A stretch of DNA of 64,000 bases from Candidatus Eiseniibacteriota bacterium (GTDB lineage: Bacteria; Eisenbacteria; RBG-16-71-46; CAIMUX01). The stretch spans positions 14,791 to 78,790 of the forward strand of contig JAKQSZ010000002.1 in the NCBI GenBank assembly GCA_029569475.1, read 5' to 3'. Positions within the stretch are counted from its first letter, which is position 1. The number at the start of each line of letters is the position of its first letter. The notes below the pieces were generated by a model. That model was not told the DNA's origin. It did no database searches and was given only the letters and a program-made list of their open reading frames with translations. The translations under genes and the position numbers were made by a program. Positions 43,841 through 54,000 of this stretch are shown in pieces.

Positions 43841-45096
43841 GTCGTCAACATGGTCAGCGGCCGGTCGGCTCGGACCCCGCCGCCGTTGCGCCCGCCACGA
43901 GCGAGGGGCACGCCCCCTCGGTGCCGTCACCCCGCGGTGCTCGTGGCAAGCGGACCAGATCGTCGCGGTCGCTCCCCCTCGGCCCGACCGCACGCTTTCC
44001 CCACTGTCCCAACCGCCACTGCCCCTTCTACGAACCCTCGCCCCTCTGGAGCTACCGCCATTGGGGCTTCTATCACGCACCAGCTTCTCCCCAGCCGCTC
44101 CGACGCTACCGCTGCCTCCACTGCCGCAGAACCTTCACCGCCCGCACCTTCTCCGCCACCTACTGGCTCCATCGCCACGACCTGTTCCTGGACATCGTCC
44201 GCCAGTCCGTCGCCGGTTCCGGGATCCGCCAGATCGCCCGGACCCAGGGGGTTTCCCACTCCACCGTCGCCCTGCACCTGACCCGGGCCGCCCGCTACTG
44301 CCTGGTCCTCCATCGACAGCTCTTCGCGCAGGCGCGCATCCAGGAGCCGGTCTGCTTCGACGGCTTCGAGACCTTCGAGTACTCCCAGTTCTTCCCCTAC
44401 CACATCAACATCGCCGCCGGGCAACAGAGCTGGTGCCTCTACCACTTCAACGACTCCCCCCTGCGGCGCAAGGGCACCATGACGCCAGGGCAGAAGGAGC
44501 GGCGCAAACAGCTGGAGGACCTGCTCGGCCGGCCCGATCCCAAGGCGATCGAGAACTCCGTCCATGACCTGCTGCGGGAGCTGTTCCCCTTGCTGCCGAA
44601 TGACCCCTCTCCCCGCCTGGACCTGCACAGTGACGAGCATCCCACCTATGTCCGCTCGATCCGGCGCCTCCGCCAGCTCGACGATGCACCCGAGATCACC
44701 CATGCCCGCACCTCCTCGAAGGACCCGCGGACGCGCGGCAACGCCCTCTTCCCGGTCAACCTGGCCGATCTGCTCCTGCGTCACAGCGAGGCGGATCACC
44801 GGCGGGAGACGATCGCCTTCGACAAGCGCCGTCAGGGCGGGCTGGAGCGAATGGCGATCTTCGTGGTCTGGCGCAACCTGATCAAGTGGCGGCGGGAGAA
44901 CCAGCCGGGGGAGACGGCGGCGATGGCCGCCGGGGTGGTCCAGCGGCGCTGGCGTTGGAGCGAGGTCTTCGCGAGGCGGCGGTTCCCGCGGCGGGCCGAG
45001 TTGCCCGGCTCCTGGTGGAGTTACTACTGGCGGCGGGTCAAGACGGCCGCGCTGGGGGAGAGGCAGACGGAGAACCTGCTGAAGTTCGCGTTCTGA
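43831..45096 (+). CDS. DDE-type transposase with zinc ribbon (IS1/IS1595-like)
   Basis: 421 residues from the GTG at 43831; a GTG at 43921 would give a more usual N-terminus and is equally possible. A zinc ribbon is formed by C59/C64 and C95/C98 (CPNRHCPFY ... YRCLHCRRTFTART). A helix-turn-helix follows (IRQIARTQGVSHSTVALHL). Candidate catalytic acids are the aspartate in CFDGFETF, the aspartate in DLHSDEHPTY and the glutamate in GGLERMAIF, in DDE spacing. This layout resembles fused IS1-type or IS1595-type enzymes; I could not assign the family. No terminal inverted repeats or target duplication were found by eye, so the copy may be decayed at its ends. Confidence 0.75.
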   Translation: MSSRRQHGQRPVGSDPAAVAPATSEGHAPSVPSPRGARGKRTRSSRSLPLGPTARFPHCPNRHCPFYEPSPLWSYRHWGFYHAPASPQPLRRYRCLHCRRTFTARTFSATYWLHRHDLFLDIVRQSVAGSGIRQIARTQGVSHSTVALHLTRAARYCLVLHRQLFAQARIQEPVCFDGFETFEYSQFFPYHINIAAGQQSWCLYHFNDSPLRRKGTMTPGQKERRKQLEDLLGRPDPKAIENSVHDLLRELFPLLPNDPSPRLDLHSDEHPTYVRSIRRLRQLDDAPEITHARTSSKDPRTRGNALFPVNLADLLLRHSEADHRRETIAFDKRRQGGLERMAIFVVWRNLIKWRRENQPGETAAMAAGVVQRRWRWSEVFARRRFPRRAELPGSWWSYYWRRVKTAALGERQTENLLKFAF

Positions 45097-45114
45097 CCGC
45101 TAGGACTCGCTGCG

Positions 45115-45146
45115 ACCGATCAGCCCGGTTACCGATCAGCCTGGTC
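45115..45146. repeat. 16-bp tandem duplication after transposase
   Basis: accgatcagcccggtt (45115-45130) is followed by accgatcagcctggtc (45131-45146), two differences. It lies 19 bases past the transposase stop and might belong to the right end of the element. Nothing else is recognised in the 45097-45322 gap. Confidence 0.7.
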
Positions 45147-45322
45147 ACATCGTTGGCTTCGCAGCCCTTCTCATGTCCCCTCTTCAGGTCTTGACTCCCC
45201 ACGAGAGCCTCAACCGTCATTCGATTGGAGCCAGACCTTACGTCCCCAGGCGTGGGAGCGTCCGGCGGGACCACCGTCGAACGCTCGTCGCTACCCACCC
45301 AACACAATTCCTTCCACAATCA

Positions 45323-45550
45323 TCAGACCTTGATCAGCGCCTCCATCTCCGGAAACCGCTCCCGGAGGACACGCTCCACCCCGGCGTGCAGGGTGATCTG
45401 AGAACTCGGACAGGAGCCGCACGCTCCCATCAGCCGCACATAGATGTTGTTGTCCTTTACCTCGACGACCTCGATGTTCCCGCCGTCCATCATGATGGCC
45501 GGGCGAATGCGTTCATCGAGGGCTGCTTCCACGGATTCCTTGGTGAGCAT
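45323..45550 (-). CDS. NifU C-terminal domain protein (Fe-S cluster scaffold/carrier)
   Basis: 75 residues, a single NifU-like C-terminal domain. 'VEAALDERIRPAIMMDGGNIEVVEV' opens the fold and the cluster-binding CxxC is in LMGACGSCPSS near residues 44-47. Such small proteins carry or assemble [4Fe-4S] clusters in the cytoplasm. The ATG follows GGGAGCCCC. Iron-sulfur enzymes in the window that could be clients include NadA, aconitase and QueG, the last encoded about 300 bases away on the same strand, though nothing shows a direct link. Confidence 0.92.
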   Translation of the reverse strand: MLTKESVEAALDERIRPAIMMDGGNIEVVEVKDNNIYVRLMGACGSCPSSQITLHAGVERVLRERFPEMEALIKV

Positions 45551-45854
45551 GTCTGGGGCTCCCTTCCGATGCTGCCAATCTGGGTCATTCGCGCTCGATG
45601 CTATCCAGGGGCGGGCCGCGAGTCAACCCGGGCGCCCGATCCGATCCCGGTGAGTCGCGGGACACGGGTGCGCAAGCCCTGGCCCCGGCCTCAACATATG
45701 GTTGGATGCGCGGCCGGCCTGGCCGGAAGTGGCTGCCGCGGCATCGGCTGTTACTGCGTCGGCTGTCACGGCATCCGGCGGCAGGGGCGGCCAGATGTCA
45801 CCGCCTTCGGCTCGGGACTCGAGATCAGTGAGGCAGGATCGCTGTCATCGCGCT
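45551..45854. other. Intergenic region, no gene seen
   Basis: 304 bases between queG and the NifU-like gene on the minus strand. It contains GC-rich palindromic pieces (for example gcggccggcctggccgg near 45712) but no frame with a convincing start or product, and no RNA gene that I can recognise. Confidence 0.45.
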
Positions 45855-47027
45855 TCATCGATCCCGGTAGGCGCGCGCGGCCTGCCCGTTACGCCGCGCC
45901 TGGCCGGGTTTGATCCGCGACAGGGCCGACCCGCGGACCAGATCGCGCCATGTCTCATCGGAGACCTCGGACCATTGCTCCGGGGTAAGGGCGGCGGGCC
46001 CGTCGAGACGCGGCGCGAACCTCGCCTCCGGGGATACCGTTGCCTTGGAGTTCCAGGGACAGACATCCTGGCAGAGGTCGCACCCCGCCAGCCAGTCCCC
46101 AACCGCGCCGGCCTGCTCGGGCGAAAAGCTCCCTCGATACTCGAGGTTGAGGTACGAGATGCAGAGCCGCGCGTCGAGCACGTAGGGCTCGACGAGCGCT
46201 CCGGTGGGGCAGACGTCCAGGCAACGGCGGCACGTGCCGCAGGAGTCGGCCACCACCGGGTCGGGAGGCAGTTCGAGGTCCAGGAAGATCTCCCCGATGA
46301 AGAACCACGACCCCAGCCGGCGATCGATCAGGCAGGTGTTCTTGCCCAGCCAACCCAGGCCGGCGGCCGCGGCCCAGGCTTTGTCCATCACCGGTGACGT
46401 GTCGCACGCCCGGCGGCCGGTGACGCCGGGACAGGCCTCGCGAATCCTGGCCTCGAGCGCTTCGAGCTTTTCCCGCATGACCTCGTGATAGTCTGCGCCC
46501 CAGGCATAGCGGGAAACGCGACCCGCCTTCGGGGAGAGGGGAACGGAGTCGGAATGATAGTAAGGAAGCGCCACGGTGATGCACGACCGCATCCCCGGGA
46601 GAATCGCCTGCGGGTCCAGCCGCCGGGCCGGATCCCGTGCCATGTATGCCATCTCGCCGTGGAGTTCCCGGCGCAACCAGTCCAGCAGCCGGCGGCTCCC
46701 CGATGGTTCCTCGGCCACGGCGATCGCCACGCGGGCAAAGCCGAGTTCGGCTCCCCACTCACGGATGAGTTGCTTGCGGCGAGTCGGCGTCAGGTCGGGT
46801 TCTCCCTCGTCTCGGCGGCGCCCTCCGGCGAGCGTTCCCTGGCGCTTTGATGTCCGGGAAAGCTCGCCCGGCCGATCCGCCTTGAAACGCGGCGCTCGCC
46901 GGATGCGAGACGCCGCGCCTGGACAGAATCGGCAGGATGACAGCGAACGCCCACGATGCCGCGAAATGGCGGCCGTATCCAGTTCGGCGCCGTGCGGCAG
47001 TGCGCCCGGGCGGCGTTCCTGTCTCAT
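45855..47027 (-). CDS. queG: Epoxyqueuosine reductase
   Basis: QueG removes the epoxide oxygen in the last step of queuosine synthesis in tRNA, using cobalamin and two [4Fe-4S] clusters. Visible marks: 'GEMAYMARDPARRLDPQAILPG', the substrate-aspartate block 'CDTSPVMDKAWAAAAGLGWLGKNTCLI', and two ferredoxin-type cysteine sets (CGTCRRCLDVCPTGAL and CDLCQDVCPWN). The only ATG in frame is at 47027, giving 390 residues, but the first ~78 look non-coding. A CTG at 46793 with GAGGGAG upstream would give 312 residues, starting just before the family's conserved N-terminus, and is probably the true start. It is cytoplasmic. Confidence 0.92.
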   Translation of the reverse strand: MRQERRPGALPHGAELDTAAISRHRGRSLSSCRFCPGAASRIRRAPRFKADRPGELSRTSKRQGTLAGGRRRDEGEPDLTPTRRKQLIREWGAELGFARVAIAVAEEPSGSRRLLDWLRRELHGEMAYMARDPARRLDPQAILPGMRSCITVALPYYHSDSVPLSPKAGRVSRYAWGADYHEVMREKLEALEARIREACPGVTGRRACDTSPVMDKAWAAAAGLGWLGKNTCLIDRRLGSWFFIGEIFLDLELPPDPVVADSCGTCRRCLDVCPTGALVEPYVLDARLCISYLNLEYRGSFSPEQAGAVGDWLAGCDLCQDVCPWNSKATVSPEARFAPRLDGPAALTPEQWSEVSDETWRDLVRGSALSRIKPGQARRNGQAARAYRDR

Positions 47028-47131
47028 GGCCAGCCAGCGATACTCGCGGCTTGATCAGCGATCCGCGAGACCTCGCGCGCGATCAGCCGCTGCGCTCGCC
47101 CTTCGGCCAGAGGCCCGCGTTCACACCGGGA

Positions 47132-48943
47132 TCAGCCAAGGCGCTCCGGGTGGACCTTCACACCGAACTTCTTGCGGGCCTCTGCCAGTTCCCGCTCGAT
47201 GACCTCGGTCTTCTTGCGCTCACGGATGCCGGTCGCGATGCGCGGAGTCGCCTCGTCGAGCGTCATCGGGCGCGCCGGCTGGATGTCCTGCGTGCGGACC
47301 AGAGCCGGGCCGGCCGGCGACGACACCACATCGGAGATCATCCCGGGTTCCATGGTCTTGGCGATCTCGACGTACGGTTGCCAGGCCGGGAACGGCGCTG
47401 GCCGGCTGGTGTCGATCATATCGGTGGGAGGCTGATAGTTGATCGCCGGGTCGGTGGCGGCCTCCGCCGGGGCCAGGTCGAACCAGAGCAGGGGCGCGCC
47501 GGCACGCAGCTTCTTCAGCGTGGCACGGCAACGATCCTCCTTGCCGGCCGGATAGGTCAGGGAACTGAAAGAGATCATCATCGGCCTCTTGTACAGATCC
47601 GAGTTCTTGTCGTACTCGGCCTTGATCTCTTCCGGCGTCGGCTCGGTTTCCTTGAGCGTCGCGAGGTGATCGTAGTACTGGTTCAGCCAGGCCTCTTCCT
47701 GGATGCGCTTGTTCAGCCGGGCGAAGTCCGGCGTCTCCGGGAAACCTTGCCGTTCCGCGGTCTGCTGGTAAAGGAGCCGGTAGATGCGGCTCTCGATCTG
47801 GAACTTGGCTCGCTCGACGTCACCCTGCGTCGGCCAGAAATCGAGGTCGATGTTGTCCAGCGAGCGGATGAAGTCGTTTACCGTGTAGGTCTTGCCATAG
47901 AGATCGAAGACCGGGGTGTCCTTGTGCTCGGCCGGCACGCGTGAAGAGGGAACCGTAAGGCCCGGGTAGTCCACCGGCTGGCCCGCGAGGCCGGCCGCGT
48001 TCACCGAGTCCCAGAAGGCCGACATGAGCTCGATGACGGGCGGGAAGTTCTGCCGGTGGAACTTCAGGCCGGACTCCTGGCGCAGGCTGTCCATCCACTG
48101 CTGGTAGAAGCCCATGTAGCCGAGGTTCTCCAGGATTGGCCGGGTGCGCTCGGCAAAGCCCGGATCGCTGGCTTCGGCCAGCGGCCGGTACCGCAGGATC
48201 TTGATGACGATGACACCCTGGCTTGTCTCCAGCGGCCCGCTCATCTCCCCCTCGGGCAGATTGCGGATCAGCCCCTGGAGGTGCAGGGCCGGGCTCTGGC
48301 GCCGGTCGGTGATCCTGACCGTCGTCTCCATCCACTTGACCGGGCGGCCCGCGGCATCGACCCGGGGCTTTTCTCCCGGCATGGTGGGACGCTGCTCAAT
48401 GCCGAAGCGTTCCGCGATCTCCTCGAAGGTCGCGCCGGCCTGCTGCGCCTCATAGACCTTGGGGCCGTTGTCCTTGTGCCCGATGCTGACGACGCGGATG
48501 TCCGCCTCGCGGGAGACCAGGGGGATGTTCCGGGTTACCTCCTCGTCTTCCAGGCGATAGAGGCCGCGCCGGTACTTGAGGAACTCCCGTTGGAGCGCCT
48601 TCTCGTAGGAGATCCGGGTGTAACGGGCATGACGGCCCTCGAGGGCCGGCTTGGCCTCCCGGGAGATGCGCAGCAGGGCCTCCTTGTCGGCCAGGGTGCT
48701 CGCGAAGTTCGTGCGCGATTCCACCTTCACCGTATCGAAGGCGCCCTCGCCGTTGACGCGATCGAACTCCTGCTTCACCTGGTCCCGCGTCATCGACCAA
48801 CCCTTCAGGGAAACGGCGGCGTCCGCCGGCTCGCTGCTGCAGCCGCCCCCGAACAGGACCGCGGCCGCGGCCGTGAGCACGATGACGCTCGGCACGCCCC
48901 AGATCAGGATTCCGGCCCGCCGCCGGTGTTTCGCCAGGATCAC
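47132..48943 (-). CDS. SurA/PpiC-like peptidyl-prolyl isomerase, membrane-anchored
   Basis: 603 residues from the GTG at 48943, chosen because AAGGAGGG lies 8 bases upstream; an ATG 12 codons earlier lacks a site. A hydrophobic segment (ILIWGVPSVIVLTAAAAVLF) precedes GGGC, which may be a lipoprotein cysteine although position -3 is not ideal. A helical SurA-type N-domain follows, then parvulin-like regions around residues 150-270 ('ATFEEIAERFG', 'LPEGEMSGPLETSQGVIVIKIL') and 440-570. Such proteins help fold outer-membrane proteins in the periplasm. It lies directly downstream of the BamA/TamA-like gene and other outer-membrane genes, which fits that job. Confidence 0.78.
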   Translation of the reverse strand: MILAKHRRRAGILIWGVPSVIVLTAAAAVLFGGGCSSEPADAAVSLKGWSMTRDQVKQEFDRVNGEGAFDTVKVESRTNFASTLADKEALLRISREAKPALEGRHARYTRISYEKALQREFLKYRRGLYRLEDEEVTRNIPLVSREADIRVVSIGHKDNGPKVYEAQQAGATFEEIAERFGIEQRPTMPGEKPRVDAAGRPVKWMETTVRITDRRQSPALHLQGLIRNLPEGEMSGPLETSQGVIVIKILRYRPLAEASDPGFAERTRPILENLGYMGFYQQWMDSLRQESGLKFHRQNFPPVIELMSAFWDSVNAAGLAGQPVDYPGLTVPSSRVPAEHKDTPVFDLYGKTYTVNDFIRSLDNIDLDFWPTQGDVERAKFQIESRIYRLLYQQTAERQGFPETPDFARLNKRIQEEAWLNQYYDHLATLKETEPTPEEIKAEYDKNSDLYKRPMMISFSSLTYPAGKEDRCRATLKKLRAGAPLLWFDLAPAEAATDPAINYQPPTDMIDTSRPAPFPAWQPYVEIAKTMEPGMISDVVSSPAGPALVRTQDIQPARPMTLDEATPRIATGIRERKKTEVIERELAEARKKFGVKVHPERLG

Positions 48944-49048
48944 GCTAGTTCCCTCCTTGTGTCTTGACCGATTGTCCATACCGCCTTGCCCCCGCGGCCC
49001 CGCGGAGCGGCGGTCCCGCTGATCTCCACAAAAACTTCGTCCAGTGTA

Positions 49049-51013
49049 TCAGAATCGCGTCTGCACCCGGAGATGCAGTCTGCTTTGACCCAACCCGGCG
49101 CCCCGCGGAAAGCCCAGGTCCAGGCGCACCCCCCGGGCGGCCGTCTCCCCCGCCAGTCCGACGCCATAGGAGACCGCTGAGCCATCGGAGGCGGGCACGG
49201 CAAAACGCCGGAACCACGCGCCATCCACGAAGGCATAGATCCGGTTGCGGGCGGTTGCGACGCCGAACTCGACCTGGGCCGTCACGTGGCGCTGGGTCGC
49301 GAACTGCTCCTCCCGGTACCCCCGCACCGAGCCGCTGCCGCCGATGCGGAGAGCCTCGGTGATGGGCAGGTCGGCCACCCGTGAGAGCAGCCCCCCATCG
49401 ACGGCCACGCGGATCGTCCAGGGGTCGCGGACTCTCCAATATCTTTCGGCCTGCGCAAAAGCCCGGTTCAGCCCGGCCGATCGAGTGGGACCACCCCCGG
49501 CGGGTCTCGTCCGGCTCCGCCCGGAGCGGAAAGACGCCTCCAGGGAGCCTCCCCGGAAGGTTCCCGGGCGGATGGTGTCCCAGCGGCCCCCGATGACGGA
49601 GGAGACGCGGCGGGTTCGTTCCGATGGCTCGACCCCGATGAGCGACCGGCGATACTCCATGCCGCCGAACGCGGTGAGGTCCACCCCGATGACCGCGTCG
49701 ACCAGCGCCTCCCAGTCCAGCCGCGCGACCGTCGAGTCCTGCACCTCCTGGTCCAGGCGCAACGCCAGCCCCAACGGCAAGGGACCGAGCATCGGCTCGC
49801 GGTAGGCGAGGCCGAGCCGGTGTTGCTTCGGCCGTAGTCGCTCCCAGCGGACGCCCAGGGCGCGGCCGGTACCGAAGAGATTTCCGAGTTCGACATCGGC
49901 AAAACCCGAGAGGGTCCGCGCCTCGCCCGAGTAGCCGAGGGCCCCTTCGATCCGGTTGTGCGCCACCTCCGCCACTCCGAGGGCGACACGGAGTCCCTCG
50001 GGGGTCACCTCGGGTCGCGGGGCCTCGACCAGGGAGAAGAGGCCCGTCTGCTCCAACCTCCTCTGTCGCGCCTGCCATTGCGACTCCCGGTAGAGGAACC
50101 CGGGACGAAATCGGATCCAGCGGCGCAGGAAGCTCTCCCGGGTGGACTTCCTTCCGGGAAAGACAACCTCGGTCACCGCCAGACGCGGGCCCGGGTCAAA
50201 ACGGACAGAGACGCGGACCGCGCCCCGGTGGACCGACGCGCTCTCCACCACGGCCGCCGCGAAGGGATAGCCCTCGTCGACCCATTGATCGACCAGCTCC
50301 TCGAGCGAGCGCTCCAGGCGCGGGCCCTCGAAACGGCCCGCCGGAAGCGGTTCGCCCTCCTCGCCACCCTTGCCTTCTTCATCGATCCCCTCCCGAGGGG
50401 GTCGCGGATAGCGATTCTCCGCGACGGCGAAGGTATCCGCCGGGGACGCCAGGCGGATGGCCAGGGTCTCCCAGCGCGCCTCGGCTCCTTCCATGACGTG
50501 GAGGCGCAGTCCCCCCTCTCTCTCCAGGACCAGGGTCAACTCCGCCTCGAGAAAGCCGTCGTCCAGGAGGCGGCGCCCGAGAAGCTGCAGAGCCCGCGTG
50601 GCCTGCTCGCGGGAGAGTCCGCCCTCGGCGCGGGAGAGCCCCAGCGCTCGCCGGGCGTCGCCCGTGGAGATGGAGCGATCCCCGGTCACTCGCAGTTCTC
50701 CGGAAACCGACGCGCTGTCCGGCCACCCTTTCTCCACCGCGCCGCCGGCTGGATCCTGCGCAAGAGCGGCCGATCCTCCATCCCGCGGGTCACGAACCGG
50801 CTCCGCCGGCTCCCCCTGGACGCGCTCGAGATGCTGCCCCTCCGACGGCGGAGGACCGCTCTCGGCTGGCGCGGTCCGGACCCAGGCCGCGACCACGAGG
50901 GCGAGCACGAACACGCAGCGCGCCGCCCGGACCGCGGATGCCGCCGGCAGGGCGATCGATCCCGGGCGAGCGGCTCGGTCCCGCCAACCCTTCCCCAGCG
51001 ACGCCGGCTTCAA
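49049..51013 (-). CDS. BamA/TamA-like outer-membrane protein (Omp85-type barrel)
   Basis: I chose the TTG at 51013 (654 residues): it overlaps the previous stop (TTGA), has GAGGG 7 bases upstream, and gives a signal peptide (ARCVFVLALVVAAWVRTAPAES). POTRA-like units occupy residues ~70-300 (LRVTGDRSISTGDARRALGLS; 'VRFDPGPRLAVTEVVFPGRKST'). The C-terminal half is a barrel with typical Omp85 features: 'IGGSGSVRGYREEQFATQ', which holds the conserved VRGY/F of strand loop 6, and a terminal phenylalanine (LHLRVQTRF). Omp85 proteins insert or translocate proteins at the outer membrane. It is shorter than BamA, more like TamA or a lineage-specific member. Confidence 0.85.
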   Translation of the reverse strand: MKPASLGKGWRDRAARPGSIALPAASAVRAARCVFVLALVVAAWVRTAPAESGPPPSEGQHLERVQGEPAEPVRDPRDGGSAALAQDPAGGAVEKGWPDSASVSGELRVTGDRSISTGDARRALGLSRAEGGLSREQATRALQLLGRRLLDDGFLEAELTLVLEREGGLRLHVMEGAEARWETLAIRLASPADTFAVAENRYPRPPREGIDEEGKGGEEGEPLPAGRFEGPRLERSLEELVDQWVDEGYPFAAAVVESASVHRGAVRVSVRFDPGPRLAVTEVVFPGRKSTRESFLRRWIRFRPGFLYRESQWQARQRRLEQTGLFSLVEAPRPEVTPEGLRVALGVAEVAHNRIEGALGYSGEARTLSGFADVELGNLFGTGRALGVRWERLRPKQHRLGLAYREPMLGPLPLGLALRLDQEVQDSTVARLDWEALVDAVIGVDLTAFGGMEYRRSLIGVEPSERTRRVSSVIGGRWDTIRPGTFRGGSLEASFRSGRSRTRPAGGGPTRSAGLNRAFAQAERYWRVRDPWTIRVAVDGGLLSRVADLPITEALRIGGSGSVRGYREEQFATQRHVTAQVEFGVATARNRIYAFVDGAWFRRFAVPASDGSAVSYGVGLAGETAARGVRLDLGFPRGAGLGQSRLHLRVQTRF

Positions 51014-54000
51014 AAGAGCGCCCTCAGCTCGGTCCGAAAGTCCCGGACCGCACGGCCTTGATCCGGGCGCGATTCTCGGGCCCAGAGGGAGAGATCGAGT
51101 TCCTCCTTCAGATGAAGCGTCGAGAGGATCTGCGAAGTCCAGCCGGAACGCTCGAGTTCGCGGCTGCGCAGGCCGGACCCGCCGCGCCGCTCGGCCGAGG
51201 TGCGCGTCGCCCGCACCTCGAAACGGCCGCGCGAACCCGGCGACCAGACCATCAGGGGCGTGGCCTGGGCGACCGTGGCGGCCTCGGAGCTTGCGGAGCG
51301 CCGCCTCCATCCGGCCGAGGTCTCCAACCCGAAGGTCAGCCCGCGGCGGGGAATCCACTGCGGGTTGACGCGCACGCGAATGGACCTCCACTGCTCCCGC
51401 CCGCTCACTCCCCCGAGCAGGGCGGCCTCCGAGGTCGTGGTCTCCCGATCCAACTCGCCGTCGAGCACCCAGCGCGGGGAGGGACGGCTGCGCAGCCGAA
51501 CGCCCCAGAGGTCGAAGGCCGACGACTCCTCGGCATTGCGCACCAGCGCCCGCCGGGTTCGCCGCTGCTCCCAGCGCACCCGCGGGGAAAGGAACCGGGC
51601 CGCGGGCAGCGCGGTCAAGTCCGCGCGCATCTGCACCTCCACCAGCGCCAGCGAACGCCGTCCCGCCAGGATCGGGAACAGCCGCGGCCAGAAGTAGGAG
51701 GGCGCCTTCTGCGTCTCGATGCGCGCGTTCCAGTCGTGCGTAGCCCGGGCGCTGCGCCAGAGGCGCCGCCAGAAGCCGCCGCCCTCACTGCCGGTACCCG
51801 GCGCACCCTGGCGGGCGCCGTCCCCCGCGCGGTCGTCTCCCCCCACGAAGGGGAGCCGGCTCAGGTCCATCTGATTGCGCAGCGAGAAGTCCATCCGGTT
51901 GACCCGGGCGCTGTCGCCCAGCTCAACGTAGTCGACCTCCCAGTCTCCCACTCCCTGGTAGACGCCCAGCGAGTCGTAGTGGCCAAGCCCCGGACCAACG
52001 AAGCGCACGTCCTTGCGGCGCTCCGCCCGGTCGGAGGTCGAAAGCTCCCACCGGCCATCCTGGGAGAAGGCCTGACCGAGCCACTGTTGCGCCCAGCGAA
52101 GGCGGCCGAGCCGGCTGCTCTGGCGGACGCCTCCGGAATGGGGCCGCAGTTCCCGCCAGGAATAACCGGCGGAGATCAGGCCGGACGCGCCGCGGCGCCA
52201 CTCCCCCTCCAGCGTCCCGGTGTCGCCCGTATCGCGCAGGCGGCGCGCTCCCCCGGAGAGATCGAAGGTCAGCCGTCGCGTCCAGGTGAACGCCGCGGAG
52301 ATGTCCCCGCCGGATCCGGTGCCCACCCGTCCCATCGTCTCATCGAAGCCCAGCCCCGTTCGGCTCGATCCTTCCCCGGTGTGGTTGCGTTCGCGGTGAA
52401 AACCTCCCGAGAGATCGAGCGCGCGCCCTGGCCGGCGCAGGGTGATCCTCTCGACCGTGCGCTTTCCGCGCACTTCCGCCGGCGGACCGGAGACTCCCGC
52501 GACGGACCGCCGGCTCGCGACCCGATCGGCCTCGGCGCGCAGCATCCAGCGCCGCCACGTTCCCCCTCCTTCGAGCCTCTGGCGCTCTCCCCGGAAATCG
52601 CGCCAGTTGGTCAGGTCCTCCCAGGCGCCGGCCAGGCTCCATGAGCTGACTTCCAACGCCGCGGCGGCGCGGCGGCGGCGGTCGCCGTCCTCGAGCCGCG
52701 AGGACTCGACATTCCATTCAGTGGCGTAGAAAGCGGGATCAAGCCGGTCGAGCGGCCGGAAACGGGAGTCGACCTGGCGGAACCGTCCGTCCAAGGTCAC
52801 GCGCGCCGGGCCGAGGTCGTACGGCCCTGCCTGGGGCGCCAGCAACACGGCGAAACCTCGGTTGTCCGAGTCATCGAGGGTGGAGAACGTGTTCTGGTCG
52901 AAATCCGACGCGGCTGCCTCCGCGTTGAGCTTCAGGCCGGCTCCCAGAGCCACCGAGCCGGCCACCGCCGCCAGCGCGTTGGACTGCGGGCGCGTCGAGG
53001 CCTCGCCCGGCATGTAGCGACCCAGCTTGTGCCCCCGGTACTCGTAGTAGACCTCTCCGCCTTCGGTCTGCGTCCGGCCGTAGTCGCCGCTGCCCTCCCC
53101 CACATCGTCGAACCGCACCTCGTAGGAGCCCCCCCCAGGACCGAGGTACCGGAAGACGGCCACGTTGAGGGTGTCCACCGTCACCCGCTCATAGTCGCCG
53201 ACGCCGGGGCCCACGTAGACCACGCCCGAGCGGAGCGCGTCGGTGAGGCTGTCGCCCGCCGCGCGCAGCGCCTCCTTCTGGTTCTCACTCAAGCCCAGCA
53301 CCGGGCTGCCTCGATCATCGGCCTCGGTGAGCAGGAGCGCGCGCCAGGACCGCGCCACCAACTCGCCGCCTGTGCCCGCGATCCGGCGCCGGTACTGCCC
53401 CGTCGACACCTGCAGGTCCACCGTGATCTCGGAATAGGCGGTGATGGGATGGCGCCCCGTGAAGGTCAGCAGACCCTGGGAATAGTCAATGATGTAGTCC
53501 TCGTTCTCTCCCCGTTGCAGGAGCGCGCCGTCCAGGTAGACCCTTTCGCTTCCCGCCACGATGGCGCCGCCTTCCCGCGTCGGCGCCGCCACCAGCGCGT
53601 AAGGTCCCTGCTTGCCCTCCCGCCCGAAGAACTCCCGGCTGATCCGCGCGCCGGGAGAGCCGGCTGCCGTCGCGAAGGCGGTGATCCCGGCTGCTGTCCC
53701 CTCGGCCCGCACTCCCTCGAGCTGGCGCGCGTACCGCGCGAACTCGGTGCCCGGCGGCGATAGCTGAAAGTCGCCCAGGGTCAGACGGGCCCGCTCGCTC
53801 TCCACCTCGACCAGCACGCGGTCCAGGTCCTGAAGTTCGGTGCTCGTTCCCTCCGGCTGCAGGGGCGTGTCGCGGTCCGAGAGGATGGCGCGCACCTGGA
53901 CATCCCGGCCGATCCGGCCATGGACGGCCAGGTCCAGCGACTGCTTGAGCGCGACATCCTTCTCGTTGCCCACCTCGAGCGCGAAGGTCTTGCTGCCGGA

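Noticed and set aside
43741..45322. A complete insertion sequence with defined ends
   Set aside because: The transposase is clear, but I found no matching terminal inverted repeats or target-site duplication by eye, so only the gene and nearby short repeats are reported.
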